DNA of 64,000 nucleotides, from contig JBMNJO010000001.1 of NCBI GenBank assembly GCA_050951725.1, forward strand, positions 930,001 to 994,000, written 5' to 3'. The notes under the pieces were generated by a model. That model was given only the letters and a program-made list of their open reading frames with translations. It made no database searches and was not told the DNA's origin. This document shows positions 7,905 to 15,575 of this stretch, piece after piece. This DNA comes from DTU052 sp050951725 (GTDB taxonomy: Bacteria; Bacillota; Syntrophomonadia; Syntrophomonadales; DTU052). Every line of letters starts with the position of its first letter. The first letter of the stretch is position 1. The position numbers were made by a program, and so were the translations under genes.

Positions 7905-10884
7905 TGCTGACACCTCCTACCGGACGGTTCCTTTTCGGGTCAGTTTTTATGGCCAGATAATCCAATACCAGGCCCAGTAACCACGCCATGAGGAAGTAGA
8001 GTATGGCCACCATTATCAGGGGGAAGAACGCATCAAAGGTGCGGCTGCGGATAATATCACTGGCCTTAGTCAGGTCCTGTACTGCTATATAACCAACCAC
8101 CGAGGTCATCTTCACCATAGAGATGAACTCACCCTTGTAAACAGGAAGCACCTGCCGTATGGCCTGCGGCATTATTATATACAGGAAGGTTTGCAGTTCG
8201 GTGAAGCCACCGGCAATGCCGGCTTCTCTCTGTCCCTTATCCACACTCTCGATGGCGGCGCGGAACATCTCGGAGACATAGGCCCCAAAGTTCATGGCAA
8301 AGGCAATCACTGCGGCAATAACCGGTTCAATGTTTACCGAGGCAAACACCACATAAAAGACTATCATCAGAAGCACCAGCACCGGAATTCCCCGCAGGAC
8401 GGAGATATAAACCCGGGCAAACCCCTGCAGGAACTTGTTCTTCGCCATCCGCATGTAGCAGATCAGGGCCCCCAAGAGGGTACCAAAAATTACCGCCAGG
8501 ACAGATATCAGCGCGGTAACCTTCAAGCCATCTATTATGAGCTGATAGCGATCCTCCACAATAATATTATTGTAAAAACTGTTGCCAACCCGTTGAAGAA
8601 TAGATTCAGGTTTACCTGCTTCATTCTCGCCGGCATCCTGGCCGGCAATATTGTCCTTATGGGCAATCACCGCAGTCTTGAACTCCAGATATTTGTCAGA
8701 GAAGTCTATGGTCTGAGCCCTCTCCTCTGTTATTGCGATACCATCGGCTATCATATCAACCTTGCCCGAGGCCAGGGCTGCGATCAAGGACCCGAACTCC
8801 ATAGTCATTATCTCCAGAGGATACCCTTCATAGGCTGCAAACCGCTGGATTATCTCAATGTCAAAGCCGACATACTCATTGTTCATGACCGCCACATATG
8901 GAAGGTCACCTACCGCCACCCCCGCAACCAGTTTCTCACCGGTTCTCGGGTTATCAAACTTCGGCATGACAGCCTTCTCTGGATCATTCTCCATCCAGCG
9001 CTCGTATACCTCATCATAGGTGCCATCGGCCCGTATCTCTTTTAGAAAGTTATTAAATTTCTCCCGTAACTCAGGGTTATTCTTGCTGAATCCAATTCCC
9101 AGGTCCTTGGTGAACACATCATCGGTTACGATCCCGATATCAGGATTGTTTTTTAGCAGTACCTTGGCTGAGGTATAATCGAGCATGGCCGCGTCGATCT
9201 TGTTGCTCTTAAGGGCCAGAATCATGTCTGAAGTACCTTCAAAGCGGTATATTTTGGCTTCAGGATACCTCTCGGCGATAAAGGCATCGAATATCGTCCC
9301 AACATATACCCCTACCCGTTTATCGGCTATATCATCAAGCTCTGACATCTTGTTGGAGTTACCCTGAGCTATGTTCTTTTTCAGAGTTAAGAAAGAAGCC
9401 CCTAAATCGTAATATGGATCGGAAAAAGCTATCTCTTTTTGGCGCTCCTCTGTCATCATCAAGCTGCTGGAGATCATATCAATCTTATTGGTGGACACTG
9501 CGGCGATTAAGCTGCCGAATTCCATATCCTGAAACACAAGTTCCTTGCCCAGATAGGCGGCAAACCTTTGGTCAAGTTCAGCATCGAACCCGATCAATTT
9601 TTTATCCTTGACCGCCATGAAGGGAAGTCCCGAATCACTGGCTATTCCAACAATCAGTTTCCCATTGTTACCGGAGTTCTCGATTACCGGCATTTCGGTA
9701 GATCCATCGGTCATCCAGCGTTTAACCATATCATCATAGGTGCCATCAGTTTTGATTTCCTGGAGGAAACTATTAAATTGTTCACGCAGGGCCTGGTTAT
9801 CCTTGTTAAATCCCATCCCAATTGGAACTGAGTAGACCACATCACCGAGCATGGCCAGATCCGGGTTTTCTCGGATTAATCTCCGCAATAATTCATGGTT
9901 TATCAAGGCCGCATCAACTTTGTCGCTTTTGAGGGCAATTAACAAATCGGTAATATTCTTGTACTGCAATAGGCTGGCGTCGGGGTAATTAGCATTGGCA
10001 TAGGTATCGTGGACCGTGCCTAATAGCACCCCGATACGTTTGTCTCTTATATCATCAACGGTCCCCAACTGAGCACTGCTGCTGTCAGTTGCAGATTGGT
10101 TGTCATCCCGGACCAGAGCGGCAATTCCCCCTGCGTAATAACTCTGGGTGAACAATACCTGTTTCGCCCTCTCTTCAGTAATGGATAATCCCGCGCCAAT
10201 CATATCCACCTTGCCGGACACCAGAGCCGGGATCAGGCCGCCAAAATCCATGTTTACCACTTCGAGCTGCATATCCAGTTCCTGAGCTATGTAGGCAGCT
10301 AGTTCAATGTCAAAACCTACAATCTGGTGATTACCGTCCATGAAGGCCATTGGCTCGGTAACTGCCGCAGTTCCGAATCTTAAAGTGCCATTATCCCCGA
10401 TGAGTTCAATATCCGGCATCGGAGCCGGCGCACCTCTTTCGGGAAACCAGCGCGTCATCATCTCGTCATAGGTACCGTTAACCCTTAGTTCATCGATGAC
10501 TCTATCCGCCGCTGTTTTTATTTCCTGATCGTCAAGTCTCACCGCGAACCCGTAGTTGTCCTCAACCAGAACTTCTGGCAATACTGTTACCCCTTCATTT
10601 TTACCAGCGATGTTTTGGAGGACGGGTTTATCATAGGCTGCAGCGTCTGCTTTGCCCTCTTTAACTGCTATAGCACAATCCAGAACCGTATTGTAATAAG
10701 TCAACTCGGCGTCTGGAAACCTCTCCCGCACAAACTGGTCCGCAATGGTACCGGTAGGCACAGCGAAGGTCTTGCCGCCCTGAAGCATCGATAAATCCGT
10801 TATAAATCCTTTCTCTCCACCGCATCCCAGCAGCGACAGAGCAAAACAGAGTATTAGGATGATCCCAACCACTTTATTTCGCAT
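7897..10884 (-). CDS. Lipoprotein amino acid-binding repeats fused to ABC permease
   Basis: 995 residues. Signal peptide with lipobox LSLLGC (Cys21). Then tandem type-2 (SBP_bac_3) binding-protein material, and finally a HisM/GlnP-type permease (about 785-985) with five or so transmembrane segments and the coupling-loop motif EAGIAGGFTELQTF. The binding repeats are out of register: the protein starts with a second lobe (GKTFAVPTGTIAD, about 37-150), then lobe 1, lobe 2, lobe 1, lobe 2, and a last lobe 1 (to about 765) running straight into the permease. Each unit shows GFDIELAA/FGSLIAAL/KVDMI and DKRVGVYVGT/ALKSDKVDAAL marks. Start ATG at 10884 with AAGGAG eight bases upstream; the longer frame has none. 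Exports itself and should import polar amino acids with the downstream ATPase. Confidence 0.93.
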   Translation of the reverse strand: MRNKVVGIILILCFALSLLGCGGEKGFITDLSMLQGGKTFAVPTGTIADQFVRERFPDAELTYYNTVLDCAIAVKEGKADAAAYDKPVLQNIAGKNEGVTVLPEVLVEDNYGFAVRLDDQEIKTAADRVIDELRVNGTYDEMMTRWFPERGAPAPMPDIELIGDNGTLRFGTAAVTEPMAFMDGNHQIVGFDIELAAYIAQELDMQLEVVNMDFGGLIPALVSGKVDMIGAGLSITEERAKQVLFTQSYYAGGIAALVRDDNQSATDSSSAQLGTVDDIRDKRIGVLLGTVHDTYANANYPDASLLQYKNITDLLIALKSDKVDAALINHELLRRLIRENPDLAMLGDVVYSVPIGMGFNKDNQALREQFNSFLQEIKTDGTYDDMVKRWMTDGSTEMPVIENSGNNGKLIVGIASDSGLPFMAVKDKKLIGFDAELDQRFAAYLGKELVFQDMEFGSLIAAVSTNKIDMISSSLMMTEERQKEIAFSDPYYDLGASFLTLKKNIAQGNSNKMSELDDIADKRVGVYVGTIFDAFIAERYPEAKIYRFEGTSDMILALKSNKIDAAMLDYTSAKVLLKNNPDIGIVTDDVFTKDLGIGFSKNNPELREKFNNFLKEIRADGTYDEVYERWMENDPEKAVMPKFDNPRTGEKLVAGVAVGDLPYVAVMNNEYVGFDIEIIQRFAAYEGYPLEIMTMEFGSLIAALASGKVDMIADGIAITEERAQTIDFSDKYLEFKTAVIAHKDNIAGQDAGENEAGKPESILQRVGNSFYNNIIVEDRYQLIIDGLKVTALISVLAVIFGTLLGALICYMRMAKNKFLQGFARVYISVLRGIPVLVLLMIVFYVVFASVNIEPVIAAVIAFAMNFGAYVSEMFRAAIESVDKGQREAGIAGGFTELQTFLYIIMPQAIRQVLPVYKGEFISMVKMTSVVGYIAVQDLTKASDIIRSRTFDAFFPLIMVAILYFLMAWLLGLVLDYLAIKTDPKRNRPVGGVSND

Positions 10885-11129
10885 AGCAACACTCCTTATC
10901 ATTTGGCTCGGAAAATCTTTATCAGAAATGCACCTAAACGGCAATAAAGCTATCCTTGTTCATTCGACAGGCGTTTAATATTCTCCTTCGCAAATGCCAT
11001 TGAATGGTAAAGATAGTTCCATGATTAACCCACAACTTCTGGTTTGCCGCATAGCCTCACTAGCAGGAACTGGATGTACAGGTTGGGGACTGATAATCAT
11101 GCCGCCAGACCTGGCGCTTTATGAGCAGT

Positions 11130-11155
11130 CAAAAAAACACCCGTTGACAGGTGTT
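11130..11155 (-). terminator. Terminator upstream of the ABC operon
   Basis: Minus strand: AACACC / GGTGTT stem with an eight-base loop, followed by TTTTTGA. It would end transcripts coming from the small double-glycine peptide gene. The 245 bases from here to the ABC operon start hold no gene I can support. Confidence 0.7.
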
Positions 11156-11259
11156 GATTGAAGAACAAAAGATTATTCAGCAGATTCAAATGCGGTTGTT
11201 GGAGAGGTCAAAATCGACGAGTTCGCGATTTACATTTTGTTGTTGCCCGAGGTATATGC

Positions 11260-11303
11260 AAAAATATAGGGATGGTACATGAATTTCGCCTTCCTACCAT
11301 CCC
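11260..11303 (-). terminator. Hairpin behind the double-glycine peptide gene
   Basis: Perfect nine-base inverted repeat GGGATGGTA / TACCATCCC separated by 17 bases, followed on the minus strand by TATATTTTTG. It looks like a terminator for the peptide gene 65 bases upstream. Confidence 0.5.
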
Positions 11304-11367
11304 CACATTCGTAAGGCTTTTTCCCGACATGGGTCTTAAGACGATATGTCAGCCCATTTAATAAAAA

Positions 11368-11505
11368 TCAGGACTTGTTACCGTCATATATACTGTTTAC
11401 TCCGTATTTTCCTCCAACTTCCTTACCGCCTGATGCCTTTTCCAACTCAGTATCGGTAAGTATCACAGTCCCGTTCTTGTCCTTGTCCTTATCCTTATCC
11501 GGCAC
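11368..11505 (-). CDS. Small peptide with double-glycine leader (putative bacteriocin or signal precursor)
   Basis: A 45-residue reading frame with a GTG start and a strong site AAGGGGTGA just upstream. After an Asp/Lys-repeat N-terminus (PDKDKDKDK) comes VILTDTELEKASGG, which matches the double-glycine leader used by class II bacteriocins and related peptides (pattern LSDEELEKVSGG). The predicted mature part is 18 residues, KEVGGKYGVNSIYDGNKS. Two hairpins follow in the transcript. No peptidase-containing ABC exporter, immunity gene or modification enzyme is visible in this window, so export and function are unknown. A chance resemblance is possible. Confidence 0.6.
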   Translation of the reverse strand: MPDKDKDKDKNGTVILTDTELEKASGGKEVGGKYGVNSIYDGNKS

Positions 11506-11940
11506 TCTGATCACCCCTTTCGTTTAATCTCATCTTAATAAGATTATACGATAATTATTTGGAAGTAGCTCAAACGGCTTGAGAATAAAATACATTTCCG
11601 CCTTATAGATGGGGTTATTCCATATATTAATAGCATTGAAATGTTTACACCATATCGTCAATTCCGTCCAACTTAGTGAGAATATCTTTGGATGCAACTC
11701 TTGCACCGAATTCATTTATCTGGAAACAGGCGGGTTGAAAACGACTTGGCAAAAGAATCAGGTGAAAGAGTCTCCTTGACCCGTACCTGGAATGGTGCCA
11801 GAAAAACATTACAGACCCTTACAATCGGAAGACCTTTTGAGAGAATGGAATTCGGATATCTTCGATGATATCGCCGTTCATCCGGTTGCCGTGTCGGGAC
11901 CCTTCAGGCCCGAGGAACCAGAGGTTAATGATTTATAACA
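11506..11940. other. Stretch without a confident gene
   Basis: An AT-rich part (11530-11715) carries a 61-codon minus frame with no ribosome binding site. The rest holds two overlapping plus-strand frames, 11692-11868 (58 codons) and 11792-11938 (48 codons, ending HPVAVSGPFRPEEPEVNDL). The second has coding-like composition but no binding site. The pair could be the frameshifted end of a lost gene; I cannot assign it. Confidence 0.4.
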
Positions 11941-12588
11941 CTATCTTATATTCGTTACCACGCTTTCACCGTTTCTGATTTCTATATGGCAGGCAGTGGA
12001 TCCGGCATCAGCCAGGTGCTGGTTGTGGGTGACCATGATCACCTGGCGGTCAAATGAATTGCACACAGCATTCAGGAACTCCGCCACCTGACGTACATAC
12101 TGTTCGGAAACGTGTTTGCCAGGTTCGTCCAGGATCAGGGGGCCGCCGAGGGGGGGACGGCTGGTTTCCAGAAGAGCTACACGCAAAGCCAGGGAAATAA
12201 CATCAACAATTCCGCCTCCCCGAGAGTCACGCGGATCATTCTGTACCACCTGTTCTCCGCCATAGGTCGAGGAAACAGAAAATTCAGCCTCGGACCTCTC
12301 GGCGCGTTCCTCAAAATCAATATGAAAAACGTGGTCACTCTCAAATATCATCTTCAGGGCGTTGGTTACCAGCCGTTCCATGGTTTCCTTGGACTCACGG
12401 CGGGCATAATCGCCGGCCATGCTGAACAGCCTTGCCACCTGGCGCAGCGTTTCGACCTGGTTTTTTAGATCGGCGATCCGGGCCTCCTTCTGCTGTTTCT
12501 GGCCCTGGAGGCTGTCGCGCTGGCCTTTGCGCCGGTTGAGATCATCACGAAAACTAGCCACACTTTTTTTCAGGGCAGCGTGTTCCAA
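11941..12588 (-). CDS. Rad50/SbcC-like C-terminal ATPase half (split protein)
   Basis: 215 residues. Residues 1-60 are coiled coil; the rest is the C-terminal head of a Rad50/SbcC ATPase. It has a signature-like loop SRGGGIVDVISLALRVALLE (canonical LSGGE is altered), Walker B PLILDEPGKHVS and the His switch VMVTHNQHLA-type motif. It has no Walker A, so it must pair with the Walker A-bearing protein encoded at 12995-14326. TTG start two bases after the stop of the 88-residue gene, so translation is coupled. Part of the NurA-HerA-Mre11 operon. Known Rad50 proteins are single chains; the split is seen directly, the function inferred. Confidence 0.85.
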   Translation of the reverse strand: MEHAALKKSVASFRDDLNRRKGQRDSLQGQKQQKEARIADLKNQVETLRQVARLFSMAGDYARRESKETMERLVTNALKMIFESDHVFHIDFEERAERSEAEFSVSSTYGGEQVVQNDPRDSRGGGIVDVISLALRVALLETSRPPLGGPLILDEPGKHVSEQYVRQVAEFLNAVCNSFDRQVIMVTHNQHLADAGSTACHIEIRNGESVVTNIR

Positions 12589-12589
12589 A

Positions 12590-12856
12590 TCACCATCCCA
12601 CCTTTTTCAGGTACTGCATGGGTATCAATTCCTCAATCCTTTTAATCAGGGAGTCCATTTCCATCCGAATCTCCCGGATACGGGCATCAAGTTCTTCGGG
12701 TTGGCAACCCAGGTCCTCTATACGCTGGTGGACCTGCTCCAGGTCTTTCTTCAGCACCTCGTATCGGGCCAAGGCCCGGTTCCGGTCATTGCTGGCGTCT
12801 TTTAATGCTTTCTCCAACTTCTTAATACGGGCATCGTAAGATTCTTTTTCCAACAA
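12590..12856 (-). CDS. Short coiled-coil protein, piece of split Rad50
   Basis: 88 residues, almost entirely heptad-rich, charged coiled coil (KESYDARIKKLEKALKDASN and on), ending PMQYLKKVGW. One cysteine (in EDLGCQPEELD) but no CxxC hook. TTG start with GGGGGTG upstream. It lies between the N- and C-terminal Rad50-like genes and is tightly linked to the latter, so it probably contributes to the arm of the same complex. As a stand-alone protein it has no recognisable family. Confidence 0.7.
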   Translation of the reverse strand: MLEKESYDARIKKLEKALKDASNDRNRALARYEVLKKDLEQVHQRIEDLGCQPEELDARIREIRMEMDSLIKRIEELIPMQYLKKVGW

Positions 12857-12892
12857 CTACACCCCCACTTTGGAAAGATGGTTATTATTTGT

Positions 12893-12963
12893 CGCCCCTT
12901 CCAAGGGGCTCTCTTCCTTTACTCCGAATTGTTTATGTTTATGATCACCTGCTGGATATTATA
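12893..12963 (-). promoter_or_regulatory. Hairpin and possible internal promoter between the Rad50 pieces
   Basis: The 138-base gap between the N-terminal and coiled-coil genes contains TATAAT (12963-12958, within GGATATAATATCC; -35 poor) and a GCCCCTT/AAGGGGC hairpin near 12895-12911. Either could set different levels of the Rad50 pieces. Only the motifs are seen. Confidence 0.3.
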
Positions 12964-12994
12964 TCCACGAAAAACAGGTCATACATGGTTTTTT

Positions 12995-14326
12995 CTATAA
13001 GATCTCCCGGCGGATACGGGCAATGGTGTCCTGGTTTATCTCGGCGAAACAGGTGGGACATCTCCCGGCATTCTGCAGGAGGTCACCGTATTCGTCAGCA
13101 AGGGTTCGGGCCCGTAAATCGACCTTCTCCAGTTCCTGCTGGGCCTTCTTAACCCCCTCCTCAGCTTTATGCCAGTTGCCAATGATGTTCTGAAATAATC
13201 CCAGACGCGTTAAAAGCGTTAAGGAGTCCTGAATCGCTTGTTCCGCTCCGTCAAGATCTTCCAGTGATGCAATTATGGCTGCATAATTCTTCATTTCCTC
13301 TGATTTCTGCTTTCGTTCTTTCTCCAGTCCTGCCAGTTCCTTGCGGGTGGCCTGTAACTCAAAGCCCTCCTGTCTCAGGGTCTTCATCTTATCCAGGTAC
13401 TCCTCAGTCTTTTCCAGTCCCTGGGTAGAGTCGATAGTCAGGTCACAGATCTTCAGTTCTTCCAGGGTATGGTTTCGCTGTTGCTGCAGATTACGGATCT
13501 CCTCCAGTACGCGCATCAGCCTGGCTATCTCCGCCTGGTTTGTATAGGCCTCATCAAGATGATCGAGCTGCTCCAGGGCCTCCTTGATTTCTGTCATCTG
13601 CTGCCGGGTTTGTCTCAGGGTATTCCGTGCCTCTTCCAAGATCCTGACTTCCCGGTCCAGTTCCGAGAACCGCTTCAGCAACTGTTCCAGGCTTTCCAGC
13701 CGGGTCTCCTCCTCTTCCAGATTGGCATAGTTCTGAAGCTGCTGGTCCAGTAACTCGATATCACCCTCTAAACGGCTGATCTCGTGAAGTGCCTGGGAGG
13801 TATCCCTCAGAGTGTCGCGCTGGGCGGCGTCAATGATGTGCAGGTTGGCCATGCGGCCCAGGATCTTGGAACGGGTGGTACCTGACTCCTCGAGCAGGAA
13901 AGGGGCCTCCAACTGGCTGGCCAGGTTTATCTCCACCGCCCGGTCACGGTCGATGACCAGTTTGGAGATGTCCAGGGCCTTTCTTACCTCCAAGGGCACT
14001 TCCTTGTTGAACCGTTCAAAAACCAAGACCTCCTCGCCCGGGACCTCCAGGATATACCGGTTGACCCGGCTGCTCTCATCACGGATTCTCTCCACTGCCA
14101 CCCCGTTGCTCAATTCCACCCGTACCTCGCACCGGGTCTCACCAACCCTGATAAAGCCGGTACCTCTAGGTTCATTATAAACCAACCAGCGCAGGGCGCG
14201 GACAATGGCAGACTTCCCCTGATCAGAGGGACCAACGATTATGTTAAGCCCCGGAGTGAACTCAAAGTCTGTTTCCCGGTGAGACTGGAAGTTCCTCAGT
14301 CGCAGTCTTTTTATGTAGGTCTTCAT
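12995..14326 (-). CDS. Rad50/SbcC-like N-terminal ATPase half with terminal zinc hook
   Basis: 443 residues. N-terminal ATPase head with LRLRNFQSHRETDFEF and Walker A GPSDQGKSAIVRAL (about 33-46). Then a long coiled coil (about 175-415) and a CPTC zinc-hook motif about 20 residues from the C-terminus (GRCPTCFAEIN). In normal Rad50 the CxxC sits mid-protein at the arm tip; here the chain stops just after it and the returning arm and second head are separate genes. Two such hooks could still join through zinc. It overlaps the Mre11-like gene by four bases. Likely role: ATP-driven DNA end tethering and nuclease control. Confidence 0.88.
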   Translation of the reverse strand: MKTYIKRLRLRNFQSHRETDFEFTPGLNIIVGPSDQGKSAIVRALRWLVYNEPRGTGFIRVGETRCEVRVELSNGVAVERIRDESSRVNRYILEVPGEEVLVFERFNKEVPLEVRKALDISKLVIDRDRAVEINLASQLEAPFLLEESGTTRSKILGRMANLHIIDAAQRDTLRDTSQALHEISRLEGDIELLDQQLQNYANLEEEETRLESLEQLLKRFSELDREVRILEEARNTLRQTRQQMTEIKEALEQLDHLDEAYTNQAEIARLMRVLEEIRNLQQQRNHTLEELKICDLTIDSTQGLEKTEEYLDKMKTLRQEGFELQATRKELAGLEKERKQKSEEMKNYAAIIASLEDLDGAEQAIQDSLTLLTRLGLFQNIIGNWHKAEEGVKKAQQELEKVDLRARTLADEYGDLLQNAGRCPTCFAEINQDTIARIRREIL

Positions 14327-15312
14327 CGCAAATCTCCCCGTCCCAGAAGTGATTCTTCCGCCTCAGCGATTCGTCTCAAGGCCTCCAGGCGGACCTCCTC
14401 ACTAAGGTTCTCCGCCTTGGCCAGTTCGCTTATTATCTGACCGACATTCCAACGTCTCAGTTCTGTGGCTTCCTTTACCTCCCGGGTGAAACTCTCCATC
14501 GCCAGAACCCGGGTCTCCATCTCCTCCACCCGGGTGCGGTCCAGGACCTCCTCTCCTGGAGGTGCTGACTGCAGGGGGATCAAGCGGCAGTTCACCGCCC
14601 CACCTGTAAGGTCAATCAGTGCCACCTTCACTTTCCGCTCAATCTCCCGGTGATGGTTGCTGAGGCGGACCAAGGCCCCCGGGTTCACATAGTGACGGTC
14701 TCCCCGCTGAAGGGCGCCATAACCCAGGTGATAGTGCCCGGAAAGCACCAGGTCGGCACCAGAGTTCCCCAGATCATCGATCAGGGTATAATCACCCGGG
14801 AACTGCTGTCTATCAAGCAGCATCCCGTGAATCAGGTGTATGGTAAGATCGCTCTCTGTATCCTTCTCCACGCAGTAGTCCAGATGGCGGGGACGCCGGT
14901 CAATATCCAGATGATACGGCTGCCCAATGAGGCAGGCCCTGATCCCGCCAGCCTCCAGCCTCACACTCTCAGAAGGTCCTAACAAGCGGAAAAATCCCAT
15001 CCGAGCTGTGAAACCCAGCACGGTACGCGGCAGCGTCTGCAGATTGCCGCCAAAAATGTCGTGGTTTCCAGCAACCCCATAGAGAGGGACCCTGAGCTCC
15101 CGTATTATCTCCAGAAAATCAGCGGCCACAGACAGTGCCGGATTCGGAGTATCAAAAAAGTCTCCCCCATGCAGCACATAGTCAACCTGGTAGTCATTGG
15201 CCAGCCTGACTACTTCCGCCAGCTTTTCTTTCAAGGCAGACAGCAGATTGTCCTTCCGGTTGACCGGTGAATTCCCCCGGAAATGTGAATCCGTAAAAAA
15301 CAAAATCCTCAT
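14323..15312 (-). CDS. Mre11/SbcD-like DNA exonuclease
   Basis: 329-residue calcineurin-type phosphoesterase. All metal motifs are visible in order: TDSHF, HGGDFFDTP, GVAGNHDIF, HLIHGML and LSGHYHLG. A C-terminal helical region (about 265-329) would dock onto the Rad50 arm. The family trims double-strand DNA ends together with Rad50. ATG at 15312 has GGGGTG seven bases ahead; an in-frame TTG three bases earlier is less well spaced. It overlaps the split-Rad50 gene, following HerA and NurA in the same direction after a 260-base gap. Confidence 0.93.
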   Translation of the reverse strand: MRILFFTDSHFRGNSPVNRKDNLLSALKEKLAEVVRLANDYQVDYVLHGGDFFDTPNPALSVAADFLEIIRELRVPLYGVAGNHDIFGGNLQTLPRTVLGFTARMGFFRLLGPSESVRLEAGGIRACLIGQPYHLDIDRRPRHLDYCVEKDTESDLTIHLIHGMLLDRQQFPGDYTLIDDLGNSGADLVLSGHYHLGYGALQRGDRHYVNPGALVRLSNHHREIERKVKVALIDLTGGAVNCRLIPLQSAPPGEEVLDRTRVEEMETRVLAMESFTREVKEATELRRWNVGQIISELAKAENLSEEVRLEALRRIAEAEESLLGRGDLR

Positions 15313-15402
15313 CAAACTACACCCCTATACATATGGGACACGGGGACAGGTGCCCTGTCCCGCTTTTGCCCTACTAATTCGGGGACACCCTAATGAATCT
15401 CC

Positions 15403-15471
15403 ATTTGGGGGACATCATACTAAATTTTCTATTACTTGAGGAAAGAGAATTTGGTATGGCGTCCCCCAAAT
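15403..15471. repeat. Long inverted repeat between herA and the mre11-like gene
   Basis: Two 28-base arms (15403-15430, 15444-15471) beginning ATTTGGGGGAC pair with only four mismatches, each of which becomes a G-U pair on one strand; the loop is 13 bases. A GGGACAGG...CCTGTCCC hairpin lies just beyond (about 15344-15360). The arrangement resembles REP- or MITE-like remnants and fills most of the 260-base gap. Confidence 0.7.
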
Positions 15472-15575
15472 AGACACCTCTATCAAGTAGAACGTAAACC
15501 TGGCTCCCCACTCCAGACAAACCGTCCTCCGTTATTGATTCTCACTACAACGCACGGCTTCCTCCCTCTTTACAT

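Noticed and set aside
8191..9045. 284-codon plus frame
   Set aside because: Antisense to the binding protein-permease gene, which has clear domains.
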